NCBI RefSeq assembly: GCF_000956595.1
Contig: NZ_JYOO01000006.1
Location: 62,001-126,000 of the forward strand
Direction of reading: 5' to 3'
Length of the DNA stretch: 64,000 nucleotides
DNA from: Priestia aryabhattai B8W22
Lineage (GTDB): Bacteria > Bacillota > Bacilli > Bacillales > Bacillaceae_H
Below, piece after piece: positions 45,523-54,882 of the stretch (its first letter is position 1; every line of letters starts with the position of its first letter). The position numbers and the translations under genes were made by a program. The notes beneath the pieces are model-generated. The model made no database searches. It saw only the letters and a list, made by a program, of their open reading frames with translations, and was not told the origin of the DNA.

Positions 45523-46215
45523 CTACTCGTATATATTGTCGTTTGCTAGACAGCTCAGTTTTTCTTTATCTTTGAGAATAATGGAGCCTTTCTTTTTTTC
45601 AATAACTCCTTGTGCTACAAATTTCTGAAGAACACGATTTAAATGCCGGTAAGTCGTTCCGATTAAATTAGCAATATCTTTTAAACTTTCTGTTTTTTGG
45701 TTCATAACCAAATGTGATTCTTCACAAAAAATAGAAAGTAAATAGCTAGCTAGCCGCACTTCAACTGGATACATTAAATTAAAGCTGAGCGAGTTCGATT
45801 TTGCGCAAAACTTTTTTGTGAGCATTTCCAGTAAAAACGTCAGCAGCTGTGGGTCATTGCTCGCATATTGTTTTAATCGTTTGTATGGTATACCGATCAC
45901 AACTAAAGGTGAAACGGCTTCAACCGTATTCATAATATCAACATCTTGTACATACTCAATATCGCCTATTACTTCAAGGGGCTGTTTAAAAGAAAGAACA
46001 AGCGTCTTGCCTTCGGGCGATATGGTATAAACTTTAACCTTGCCTTTCACCAATATGTACAAACAATGAGACGCATCTCCTTGAGAACAAACGCGTTCTC
46101 CTGCTTCAACCTCATACAGTGACAAATGCGGTATTAAGTCTTTCTTGAAAACTGACTCTAATTTATAAGTATTTATATACTCCAGCAGCTGTTTCTGACT
46201 TGTAATTTCCCTCAT
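45523..46215 (-). CDS. Crp/Fnr family transcriptional regulator (YeiL-like)
   Basis: This 230-residue regulator has an N-terminal cyclic-nucleotide-binding-like domain (about 20-140, with the segment GERVCSQGDASHCLYILVKGKV). A C-terminal winged helix follows (about 150-225, recognition region DIANLIGTTYRHLNRVL). Three cysteines are present but without an Fnr-like cluster pattern. It resembles YeiL regulators, linked to stationary phase or nitrogen starvation in E. coli. The effector is unknown. It lies just upstream of the HAD gene and may be cotranscribed with it. Confidence 0.83.
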   Translation of the reverse strand: MREITSQKQLLEYINTYKLESVFKKDLIPHLSLYEVEAGERVCSQGDASHCLYILVKGKVKVYTISPEGKTLVLSFKQPLEVIGDIEYVQDVDIMNTVEAVSPLVVIGIPYKRLKQYASNDPQLLTFLLEMLTKKFCAKSNSLSFNLMYPVEVRLASYLLSIFCEESHLVMNQKTESLKDIANLIGTTYRHLNRVLQKFVAQGVIEKKKGSIILKDKEKLSCLANDNIYE

Positions 46216-46347
46216 GTTTTCCTCTCCATCATAACGGTTTCTTTTTATTAAACAATAACACTCCCTAAAATAAAAAGGACATATGTCCCAAATAAAATTT
46301 TATTCTTTACGTTGTGCGCATGGACTACTTTCAAGAAAAATATATAA

Positions 46348-46389
46348 ACCAAAAAGACTCTAGCTCGTTGTCTTAGAGTCTTTTTGGTT
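46348..46389 (-). terminator. Terminator overlapping the permease stop codon
   Basis: AACCAAAAAGACTCTA pairs with TAGAGTCTTTTTGGTT. It begins within the last codon of the permease gene. Confidence 0.8.
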
Positions 46390-47761
46390 AAACGCTCTTT
46401 TTATTTCTACCGTATCCAACGTAAATAAAGACGCCAATCAGCATCCAGCCGATTGAATAAATCCACGTTTGCATTGATAAGTTAAACATCAGAAAGATAC
46501 AGCACAGAATAGCAAGAATTGGAATAAACGGTACAAAAGGTACTTTGAAACCGCGCTTTAAGTTAGGCTGACTTTGTCGAAGAGCTAAAATTGAAAATGA
46601 AACGGCAGCAAACGTAACAATCGCTAGCATATTTGCTAAATCCGCCAGCTGTTTTAAATCAACAAAACCAGCTACGACCGCGCCTAATGCCCCGACAAGC
46701 CATGTAGATATGACAGGTTCGCTGTTTTTTCGGTCCACTTTCGCAAAAAGAGACGGCAATAATCCATCATGGCTCATTGACATCAGTATGCGAGGCACGA
46801 CAAACAAATAAGCAAACACGACGGCCATAATACCAATAACCGCTCCTATAGATACAATGAGCGCTGCCCATTCTTGTCCTACACTATTGAGCGCATATGA
46901 CAACGCATCGCCTACGTTTAGCTCTTTATAAGAAACCATTCCTGTTAATACTAATGCAATTACTACGTAAATGACTGCACAAACACTTAGTGCAATCAAA
47001 ATACCTAGCGGCAAGTTTCTTTGCGGATTTTTTACTTCTTCTGCCGAAGTAGAAATGGCATCAAACCCGTTATAAGCAAAAAAGACGGAAGCTGCGCCTG
47101 CAAAGATCCCTTTCACACCATAAGGAGTAAATGGGTGCCAGTTATTTGTATGAATAAAAAAGACGCCCACCGCTACAAATAAAAGAACAATACCTATCTT
47201 GATTAAAACCATTAAGTTATTTATTTTTTTACTTTCTTTTACTCCTCTTGTTAATAAAAACGACATGCACAGTACAATAAATACTGCCGGAACATTAATA
47301 AGACCCCCGTCGCTTGGTATGGCCGTGAACGATTCAGGAAGTCTAATACCAAATTCAGTAAGCACATTATTCACATAAGATGACCATCCGCCCGCTACTG
47401 AAGCTAAAGATACCGTATAGCAGCCTACAATGGACCACCCTATTAAATGCGCTACAAATTTTCCTAATGAAACATATATGTATGTATATGCGCCTCCTGA
47501 ACTTGGAACAGCTGAACCAAATTCCGCATAACACAGCGCAACAAGAATACAGGCTACTGCAGAAATAACAAAGGAAATGGAGACCGAGGGCCCTGCATCC
47601 CTCGCAGCAACTAGCCCAGCTATTACCAGAACTCCTGTCCCAATAGTTGCTCCTACTCCCATCAAAATAACATCAAATAACCCTAGTGTCTTGGTTGATT
47701 CTTTTGCTGCATTTTCCTCTAGCAGCTTGTTAACATCTTTTTTTGCAAACAGATTACTCAT
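46388..47761 (-). CDS. Amino acid permease, APC superfamily (YfnA-like, CAT family)
   Basis: This is an amino acid transporter of 457 residues with 12 helices. The conserved helix-1 segment is GVGATIGTGVLVIAGLVAA at about residues 36-54, and SGGAYTYIYVSLG follows helix 2. Helix 6 has FFAYNGFDAISTSAEEVKNP. It is closest in style to B. subtilis YfnA and other cationic amino acid transporter-like proteins. The substrate is unknown. The start has AGAGG. Confidence 0.87.
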   Translation of the reverse strand: MSNLFAKKDVNKLLEENAAKESTKTLGLFDVILMGVGATIGTGVLVIAGLVAARDAGPSVSISFVISAVACILVALCYAEFGSAVPSSGGAYTYIYVSLGKFVAHLIGWSIVGCYTVSLASVAGGWSSYVNNVLTEFGIRLPESFTAIPSDGGLINVPAVFIVLCMSFLLTRGVKESKKINNLMVLIKIGIVLLFVAVGVFFIHTNNWHPFTPYGVKGIFAGAASVFFAYNGFDAISTSAEEVKNPQRNLPLGILIALSVCAVIYVVIALVLTGMVSYKELNVGDALSYALNSVGQEWAALIVSIGAVIGIMAVVFAYLFVVPRILMSMSHDGLLPSLFAKVDRKNSEPVISTWLVGALGAVVAGFVDLKQLADLANMLAIVTFAAVSFSILALRQSQPNLKRGFKVPFVPFIPILAILCCIFLMFNLSMQTWIYSIGWMLIGVFIYVGYGRNKKSV

Positions 47762-48049
47762 GATGACTAACCTCTCTTTATCTCATTACGAATGGCTACT
47801 TTTTAGTGGTAGATCTTTCTATATATGTAACAGTGAATTATTTTACTACATTTAATTTTCTGTGTAAAATAATTTAGTTTTTAAACTTTTTAATGACTAA
47901 AATAAATTTACTAGCGTGTTTTTTATAACACCATTACAATGTACCCGCACAGACTAAAAATATGTGTTAACAACTTTCTCAAAATTGGCTTCATTCACAG
48001 TTTCTTTTGTACTATACTAAAGAAAAACTTCATAGGAGCAACGTAAAAG

Positions 48050-48664
48050 ATGAACTTATTTTATTTTCTAAAGGGGTTAGTGATCGGTTTTTCCGTTGCT
48101 GCTCCCGTCGGTCCCATTGGTATTTTATGTATCAATCGCACGTTATCTAAAGGGCGATTACACGGATTTGTATCCGGGCTGGGAGCAGCTACAGCAGATG
48201 CTCTTTATGGATGCATCGCTGCGTTTGGCTTAACGTTCATTACAACCTTTTTATTAACCCAAAAGATTTGGCTTCAGCTGATTGGGGGATTATTTTTATG
48301 TTATTTAGGTGTTCAAACATTCCGTTCTCAACCTGCAGAGCACGCTGCCGCTGCTAAAGGAGGGGGTTTGCTTCGTTCTTATACATCCGTTCTTTTTTTA
48401 ACCGTTACGAATCCAATGACCATCTTATTTTTTATCGGCGTGTTTTCTGGTGTAGGCATTAGTAAATCGGCATTTGATGCTGCTTCTGCTTTGACAATGG
48501 TTACAGGCGTATTTTTAGGATCGGCCTGCTGGTGGCTTTCGCTCAGTTTTGCTATTAGTCTTGCTCGGTCGAAGTTTACGAATAACAGCTTGATCTGGGT
48601 AAATCGTATTTCGGGAGCGGTTGTACTGGCCTTCGGGATATTTGCGTTATACAAATTGCTATAA
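48050..48664 (+). CDS. LysE/RhtB family exporter
   Basis: This 204-residue six-helix exporter has the family start GFSVAAPVGPIGILCINRTL, then GLGAATADALYG and FLTVTNPMTILFFIGVF. It probably exports an amino acid or related metabolite. The start has AGGAG. It is the second LysE-type gene in the window; the two differ in sequence. It is read away from the YfnA-like permease, giving a divergent importer/exporter pair. Confidence 0.88.
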   Translation: MNLFYFLKGLVIGFSVAAPVGPIGILCINRTLSKGRLHGFVSGLGAATADALYGCIAAFGLTFITTFLLTQKIWLQLIGGLFLCYLGVQTFRSQPAEHAAAAKGGGLLRSYTSVLFLTVTNPMTILFFIGVFSGVGISKSAFDAASALTMVTGVFLGSACWWLSLSFAISLARSKFTNNSLIWVNRISGAVVLAFGIFALYKLL

Positions 48665-48848
48665 AAAGTCATTTCTCTCCTTTTCTGGGACAAGTGACTT
48701 GTTTAATAGAAAAGAATAATCTTAAAAAATACCCTAAACGCTGTCTTTTCTGTATAATAGATAAATAGAAAAACAGAAAAAGTATAAAGATGCTTGAAAA
48801 CTACATACTCAATCATTAGTCTTCAAACATAATAAGGGGAAATAAAGC

Positions 48849-49991
48849 ATGACCATTCTTCTAGTAGATGACAATCAAGTCAATCTATTTGTGATTGAAA
48901 AAATTTTAAAAGGCGCTGGCTACGATAACTGCGTGTCTCTTACATCTGCCCATGCCCTTTTCGACTATCTTAACCTGAACGATGAGAACTTAAAAACAAA
49001 TTCAGTCGATTTGATTTTACTTGACATTATGATGCCCGAAATTGATGGAATTGAAGCGTGCAGGCGAATTCAACAGGTAGAACGCTTGAAACATATTCCA
49101 ATTATCTTTGTCACAGCTCTAGAAGATAGCAGCAAATTAGTAGAAGCTCTAGACGCCGGCGGAACAGATTATGTAACAAAGCCGATTAATAAAGTGGAAC
49201 TGCTGGCTCGTATGCGGGTAGCTTTACGCCTTAAAGCAGAAATTGACTGGCACACGGAACATGAAAAGAAAATTCAAAATGAGTTGGATTTAGCTACACA
49301 CGTACAGCAAAACTTACTCAGTCCCCCTTTACGAGAAAAAGATATTCAAATGGAAGTTTCATACTACCCTTCTTTTAAATTAGCGGGTGATATGTACTAT
49401 TGGCACAAAATTGACGAGCACCGGTACGGAATTATTCTTTTTGATATGATGGGGCACGGCATCTCTGCCTCGCTTGTTTGTATGTTTATTTCGTCTGTGC
49501 TCAGAGAAGCTATCAAGTCCCTTATAGACCCTGAGCAGGTTATTACAGAATTAAATCGCTACATGGAACTATTGCACAGTGAAAAAGATGAAATTCCATA
49601 CTATTTCACTGCTATTTATTTAGTTATTGATACGGAAGCTAAAACGGTAGAATATGTGAATGCCGGGCACCCGGAAGGTTATATGTTAGTAGATGAACAT
49701 ACGCTTGTTCCTCTTCAGCGTGGCAGCTGCCCCGTAGGTTTTTTTGAAGAAATGGACGTGCAGAAATCTGTTGTCAGCTTTGAAAACGATGTGCAAATTT
49801 TACTATTTACTGACGGAGCTCTCGAATCAATGGGTCCTTGCGAAATTGAATCCGCTCTTCGTCTGCAGAAATTGACCGAACAAAAGTGGACCAATCCAAA
49901 AACATTCATGAATGAAATTTTTTCAGAAGAACAAAAGCTAAATCAGCCTGATGATATGTGTGTACTCATGATTCAAGCGCAAGCACAGTAA
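48849..49991 (+). CDS. rsbY: Response regulator PP2C phosphatase, RsbY type
   Basis: This 380-residue protein has an N-terminal receiver domain (1-125, phosphoacceptor Asp59 in LLDIMMP, Lys in VTKPIN) and a C-terminal PP2C/SpoIIE phosphatase domain (about 150-378). Metal residues are in AGDMYYW, DMMGHGISASL and the late DDMCVL. In B. cereus, RsbY of this design dephosphorylates RsbV, freeing sigma-B. The start has AAGGGGA. It is convergent with rsbM-rsbK, the proposed partners. The name rests on architecture and neighbours. Confidence 0.88.
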   Translation: MTILLVDDNQVNLFVIEKILKGAGYDNCVSLTSAHALFDYLNLNDENLKTNSVDLILLDIMMPEIDGIEACRRIQQVERLKHIPIIFVTALEDSSKLVEALDAGGTDYVTKPINKVELLARMRVALRLKAEIDWHTEHEKKIQNELDLATHVQQNLLSPPLREKDIQMEVSYYPSFKLAGDMYYWHKIDEHRYGIILFDMMGHGISASLVCMFISSVLREAIKSLIDPEQVITELNRYMELLHSEKDEIPYYFTAIYLVIDTEAKTVEYVNAGHPEGYMLVDEHTLVPLQRGSCPVGFFEEMDVQKSVVSFENDVQILLFTDGALESMGPCEIESALRLQKLTEQKWTNPKTFMNEIFSEEQKLNQPDDMCVLMIQAQAQ

Positions 49992-50023
49992 GAAAAGGAC
50001 CTCACCATGAGGTCCTTTTCTTA
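49990..50023. terminator. Bidirectional terminator between rsbY and rsbM
   Basis: AAGAAAAGGACCTCA pairs with TGAGGTCCTTTTCTT. It covers the short gap between the two convergent genes. Confidence 0.9.
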
Positions 50024-50875
50024 TTGCTTTTGATAGATGCGTTCGTTACCTGCAAACTCTGTATAAGAAGCGGACCCTTCGGAAAAGCGAAGCGTTTCTT
50101 TATCACCAAGTCCAAGAAATCCTTTTGTACACAGGCTTTCTGAAAATAAATTATACACTTGATTTTGCAGCTGAGCTGTAAAATAAATAAGGACGTTTCG
50201 GCAAATGATGACGTGAAATTCATTAAATGACTGATCCGTGACTAAATTATGCTGAGCAAAGATAATATTTTTTAGCAGCGACGGATGAAAATATGCATAG
50301 TGATGATCCGTCTGATAATATTCCGAGAAGGCGTTCTTTCCACCAGCTTGAATATAATTTTTTGTATATGACTTCATTTTACGTAAAGAAAAGGCACCTT
50401 GTTTGGCTTTTTCTAATACATCCTCGTTCATATCGGTTGCGTAAATGACCGTTTTATCCATTAACCCTTCTTCTTCTAAAAGAATCGCCATAGAAAATAC
50501 CTCTTCGCCCGTTGCACAGCCAGCATGCCAAATGCGAATTTCCGGATAATCCTTTAATACGGGAATCACCTTTGTGCGAAATGCTTTAAAAAAGCTTGGA
50601 TCGCGAAACATTTCTGTTACATTTATCGAAAAATCATTTAAAAGCTGATTCATAAATTCTTCTTCGTGAATCGCTTTTTCTAACAATCGAGACACGGTTG
50701 GAATACGTTCAATTTTCATTCGATTATAGACTCGGCGACAGATAGAAGATTTAGCGTACTGTCTGAAATCGAATCCTGTTAATCGATAAATAGCCGTCAG
50801 CAGTAAATCAATCTCCAAATCTGTTTTTTTATTCATAACTAAGTCTTCACTTAAATCTAGGTGCTTCATATCCAT
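50021..50875 (-). CDS. rsbM: CheR-like methyltransferase, RsbM type
   Basis: This 284-residue SAM-dependent methyltransferase of the CheR fold has an N-terminal helical domain and the SAM motif IWHAGCATGEEVFSMA near residue 118, with VIICRNVLIYF near 228. CheR proteins methylate glutamates. In B. cereus, RsbM methylates the kinase RsbK and keeps sigma-B low. It lies 18 bp after rsbK on the same strand. No chemotaxis genes are nearby, which supports RsbM over CheR. Confidence 0.87.
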   Translation of the reverse strand: MDMKHLDLSEDLVMNKKTDLEIDLLLTAIYRLTGFDFRQYAKSSICRRVYNRMKIERIPTVSRLLEKAIHEEEFMNQLLNDFSINVTEMFRDPSFFKAFRTKVIPVLKDYPEIRIWHAGCATGEEVFSMAILLEEEGLMDKTVIYATDMNEDVLEKAKQGAFSLRKMKSYTKNYIQAGGKNAFSEYYQTDHHYAYFHPSLLKNIIFAQHNLVTDQSFNEFHVIICRNVLIYFTAQLQNQVYNLFSESLCTKGFLGLGDKETLRFSEGSASYTEFAGNERIYQKQ

Positions 50876-50893
50876 TTATGTTTCATACCCCGC

Positions 50894-53647
50894 TTAATTT
50901 ACTAGCCATACACGCATAACGGAGAACAGCTGATTTAAATCTAAAGGTTTGCTGATATAATCTGATGCTCCAGCTTCCAAGCATTTTTCACGATCGTTTT
51001 TCATCGCTTTAGCGGTTAGTGCAATAATAGGTAAATCAACAAGCTTGAGCTCTCCTCTAATTTTCTGCATCGCTTCATATCCGTCCATTTGCGGCATCAT
51101 AATATCCATTAAAATGAGATCAAATGGTTCACTATTCTTCATCATTTCAAGACACTCTATTCCGTTATGAGCTGTCATAATGGTCATACCTTGTTTAGCT
51201 AGCGCAGTTTTTAAGGCAAAAATGTTGCGCTGGTCATCATCTACGATGAGCACTCGCTTATCCTGAAACACATTTTCATCATCTTGCAATGAAGGTTCAA
51301 CTGGTTGTACAGGATGGTCAATTTCAGTTATTTCTGCTTCAGGTTCAGCTTCTTCTACAGATACCGCTACTTCTTCGTATGCAAAATTCACTTTTTCATA
51401 GTCAATAAGACCGTTAGAAAGGCTAGGAAGATAGAGTGTAAACGTACTTCCTTTTCCTACTTCACTGCTCAGTGAAATCCAGCCGCCCAACAATTTTGCA
51501 AACTCACTGCAAATAGATAAGCCAAGTCCCGTTCCTCCGTATTTGCGAACCGTAGCTCCATCTGCCTGCTGAAACGCTTCAAAGATAAGCTGATGCTTCT
51601 CTTTTGGTATACCAATCCCTGTATCAGCTACAGCTATTTCTAGCCAGCAATCCGTATCAATTGTACGCATAGCTGTTGTAAGACGATGGTCAGCTACTCG
51701 TTGAATGGATACTGTGACAGATCCCGATTCCGTAAATTTAAATGCATTTGATAAAAGATTTTTCACAATTTGCTGGAATCTCTTTTCATCTGTGTGAATG
51801 ATGTCCGGTACATCTTGTTCTTTATTAATTTTCAATTGTACGTTTTTCTGTTCAGCAACGTGGCTGAAATTACGTTCAATTTGATCTGGAAGCTCACTCA
51901 TATTCATCTCGGCAAGCAAAACATCTAGTTTTCCAGACTCTACTTTTGATAAATCCAAGATGTCATTGATTAATGCCAACAAGTCTTTTCCTGAAGAATG
52001 AATAATACGAGCATATTCTTCTTCATCTTCAGATAGCGTTTTAGCCGCGTTTTCTTCAAGCATTTCAGACAGAATAAGAATGCTGTTAAGCGGTGTTCGA
52101 AGCTCGTGCGACATATTAGCAAGGAATTCGGATTTGTATTGAGAATTCAATTCCAGCTGATGCGCTTTTTCTTCCAAATCTTCCTTTGCAGCCTCTAATT
52201 CAAACGATTTTTCTTCTGCATCTTTTGTTCTTTCTTCTAGCTGTTCATTGATCATGCGAAGCTCTTCAGACTGCATTTGCAGTTCTTCTGATTGTGTTTG
52301 AAGTTCTTCAGACTGAGCCTGGAGCTCTTCTGTCATCGCCTGAGATTCCTTTAATAAACGAGCAATTTCCATCCGTCTGATTACACCATTGATAGTCAGA
52401 CCAAACGTTTCAATCACTTGACTAATAAGTTCTTGCTCTAAAGCTGTAAATTCGTGCAGCGATGCAAGCTCAATAACAGCAATCACTTCATCTTCAAACA
52501 AGACGGGTACAATAAAAATACTCTTAGGTTTTACGTCTCCTAATCCTGAAGCAATGAGCTGATACGTGTCAGGGACATCGTTTATGACAAAGGTTCTTTT
52601 TTCTAAAGCAGCTTGTCCGATAAGCCCTTCGCCTATCAAAAAGCTCGCTCTTCCCGCTTCACTTTTTTGATCTGCAAAAGCAGCTTGTTTGACGAATAGG
52701 TTTCCTTTATCATTTTCCTCTCGAACATAAAATGCCCCGAAAGAAGCTCCTGTCATTTCTGAAATCGTAAAGAGAAACTTCTCCGCGAGCTTGTCTACGG
52801 ATGCTATGCCTTGGTACATTGTTACAGCATGTGCAAGGTTCGTTTGAAGCCAGTTTCGCTCTTCAATATTTTCTAACAGCGCGTTCGTAGCTAGCCCTAA
52901 ATCTTTAATTTCATCATTAGATCTAACTTTAATTCTTCCTTTTAACTCGCCTTTTGAAGCCGTAATTCGTTTGATCGTTTGCGTAACTTCTTTAATCGTA
53001 TTCACAATAGAATTGGACAAAACAACAGCAATAACAAGTGAAATAAGCGTAACAAAAAACAGCAAACCGTAAAGACCGATTTTAATTTTTTGATTTTTCT
53101 CGTCTAACTCTGTTGCTCTTGTTTCAGTGGATTTCTTCTCTACATTTCGAAAAGAAGTAAACTGGCTGCGTATATCGTCCATATACTGGCGCCCAGGATC
53201 TTTCTCAAAAAATTGCTGAAGCTCTTTTGTATTATTTTCTTTTTTTAATGCAATGGTCGGTTCACCAGCAGCTTCAATCCAGTCTTGAATGCTTCCTTTA
53301 ATCTTTTCCAGTTTCTCCTGCTGATTTGGATTATTATTTAGAAGCTGATACAACGCATTATAATCTTTTTCCCAACTTGATGCTGCGCTGTTATAAGGTT
53401 CTAAGTAACTCGCTTCTCCTGTAATAATATAGCCTCTTTGTCCGGTTTCCATATCGAGCAGGTGTTTTTCAATTCGATTGGTCAGATCATGGACTTCAAT
53501 ATCATGATCAATGATGAAATTTCGCTCTTTTTGCAAAGATGAAATTTGACTGTTTAAAACAATAAATGCAATAAATAAACAGATAATAACAATTAAATAT
53601 CCAATAATAATTTTGGATTTGATGCCAAACCTCATTTTCTTTTCCAT
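50894..53647 (-). CDS. rsbK: Hybrid sensor histidine kinase, RsbK type
   Basis: This 917-residue membrane kinase should sense stress and phosphorylate RsbY. The order is: helix 13-31, extracellular CHASE3 domain (about 40-185), helix 190-212, HAMP (about 212-265), GAF (about 285-425), coiled coil (about 430-500) with four heptads of the SEELQ(A/T/M)Q type, HisKA with phospho-His514 in MSHELRTPL, HATPase (GTGLGLSI), and a C-terminal receiver with Asp848 in LMDIMMP. The heptads put Glu pairs seven residues apart, as expected of methylation sites. It is followed by rsbM. The start has TAGGAA. No sigma-B operon is in the window. Confidence 0.88.
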   Translation of the reverse strand: MEKKMRFGIKSKIIIGYLIVIICLFIAFIVLNSQISSLQKERNFIIDHDIEVHDLTNRIEKHLLDMETGQRGYIITGEASYLEPYNSAASSWEKDYNALYQLLNNNPNQQEKLEKIKGSIQDWIEAAGEPTIALKKENNTKELQQFFEKDPGRQYMDDIRSQFTSFRNVEKKSTETRATELDEKNQKIKIGLYGLLFFVTLISLVIAVVLSNSIVNTIKEVTQTIKRITASKGELKGRIKVRSNDEIKDLGLATNALLENIEERNWLQTNLAHAVTMYQGIASVDKLAEKFLFTISEMTGASFGAFYVREENDKGNLFVKQAAFADQKSEAGRASFLIGEGLIGQAALEKRTFVINDVPDTYQLIASGLGDVKPKSIFIVPVLFEDEVIAVIELASLHEFTALEQELISQVIETFGLTINGVIRRMEIARLLKESQAMTEELQAQSEELQTQSEELQMQSEELRMINEQLEERTKDAEEKSFELEAAKEDLEEKAHQLELNSQYKSEFLANMSHELRTPLNSILILSEMLEENAAKTLSEDEEEYARIIHSSGKDLLALINDILDLSKVESGKLDVLLAEMNMSELPDQIERNFSHVAEQKNVQLKINKEQDVPDIIHTDEKRFQQIVKNLLSNAFKFTESGSVTVSIQRVADHRLTTAMRTIDTDCWLEIAVADTGIGIPKEKHQLIFEAFQQADGATVRKYGGTGLGLSICSEFAKLLGGWISLSSEVGKGSTFTLYLPSLSNGLIDYEKVNFAYEEVAVSVEEAEPEAEITEIDHPVQPVEPSLQDDENVFQDKRVLIVDDDQRNIFALKTALAKQGMTIMTAHNGIECLEMMKNSEPFDLILMDIMMPQMDGYEAMQKIRGELKLVDLPIIALTAKAMKNDREKCLEAGASDYISKPLDLNQLFSVMRVWLVN

Positions 53648-54144
53648 AATGTTCCTACTTTCATTCTAGATATTCTTCTAGAAGCATTCGAAAAACATGT
53701 TTATTTTTGCCGCTGGACAATTTCACTTTCAGTACACACTCTCCACTCCATCTTCCTTTGCTTGATAGGGCCTCTCTCTTTTTCCTATCAAGTCAACATT
53801 CCTATTATACACTCTATTTTTGTACAGAAGAATATTTATTGTACAAGAGGGAAAGATTAATTTTCTATTTTGCAAATATCTATTTTCAAGCTCTCTATAA
53901 AAATAGGCCCATGCTGTTAAAAGCATGAGCCTATCTTACAATATTTTTGTACACAATAAGGTAATGAAAAGTAATTTATGCTCTGGGGAATCACATAAAT
54001 TATGACAACATAGGTATAAATAAATACTTACATGCGAAACGTAAAGCATTCATTATTTAAATTGTACTTGGAGAATAGAAAGCCTTGCCACTTTTTTTAA
54101 TTTAAATATATTTTTTAAACTTACATATCTACTTGCTGTACTTT
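53648..54144. other. AT-rich intergenic region with one terminator
   Basis: A hairpin at 53897-53934 (ATAGGCTCATGCT pairing with AGCATGGGCCTAT, then five T on the minus strand) terminates transcripts from the pyruvate kinase remnant. I saw no sigma-B promoter in front of rsbK, and nothing else recognisable. Confidence 0.6.
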
Positions 54145-54753
54145 TTATCTCGAGCTCTTTAACATTGCCAAAATCTTTGAGAGACTCGCTAGGTTCTTAT
54201 TTTGAAGAGTTTCAGCAAAATGTGATATTTTATAAAGCGTTTCCATACTTTCAATCGGATATTTTCCAGCGGCAGTTTCACCAGAAAGCATCACTGCATT
54301 GGTACCATCAAGTACTGCCTGAAATACATCTGTCACCTCAGCCCTTGTAGGAATTGCGCTGCGCACCATTGATTGAAGCATTTGTGTCGCTGTGATCACA
54401 TACTTGTTTTGCATCCGGCATTCATGAATTAATATTTTTTGGAGCAAAGGAATCCATTCATAAGGCAGCTCTACTCCTAAATCTCCTCGTGCAATCATAA
54501 TTCCATCGCCTTCTTTTAACACTACTTCTTTTGACTTTATCACTCCAAGTCTAATTTTAGGACCTTGTAAATCTCCTAAAATTTGAATAGAGGAATTTAA
54601 AGACCTTAACGTATCTATAATTGTTTTATGACTTTCATGCGACCCATGAGATAAATTCAGTCGAGCAATTGTCATTCCTTTTCCCAACAGTCTCTCTAGT
54701 ACATCTTTTTTATTACTAGCAGGTCCAATTGTACAGATTCTATCGATTGCCAC
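54145..54753 (-). pseudogene. Pyruvate kinase remnant with in-frame internal deletion and no C-terminal domain
   Basis: The 202-residue frame reads as pyruvate kinase but joins two distant parts. Residues 1-82 match the family N-terminus (DRICTIGPASNKK, ARLNLSHGSHE, LGDLQGPKIR, VVLKEGD). From residue 83 it continues as GIMIARGDLGVELP, ITATQMLQSM and NAVMLSGETAAGKYP. Roughly 150 residues, the B domain and the catalytic lysine/metal-binding region (AKIEN block), are missing between LKEGD and GIMIARGD. The C domain is also absent; full enzymes have 470 or more residues. It cannot be an active kinase. GTG 54753 is the likely start. No frameshift is needed to read it. Confidence 0.85.
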
Positions 54754-54833
54754 TGCCTTTCACCATCCTTTTAATGTAGGATGCCCATTTTCATAAAAGA
54801 GATAAGCTTTATACAAAAATAGGTATACCACCA

Positions 54834-54872
54834 CAAAAAAATGCCTCTTAGTCAATAACTTGCCTAAGAGAC
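54834..54872 (-). terminator. Terminator of the opuA operon
   Basis: GTCTCTTAG pairs with CTAAGAGGC, followed by seven T on the minus strand, just after the opuAC stop. Confidence 0.85.
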
Positions 54873-54882
54873 AGCCCTTTTA

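Noticed and set aside
50021-50875. Chemotaxis methyltransferase CheR
   Set aside because: There are no chemotaxis receptors or che genes nearby; linkage to the hybrid kinase and REC-PP2C gene fits RsbM better.
53707-53928. Overlapping open frames on both strands between rsbK and the pyruvate kinase remnant
   Set aside because: They lack ribosome sites, are low in complexity and include a terminator hairpin.
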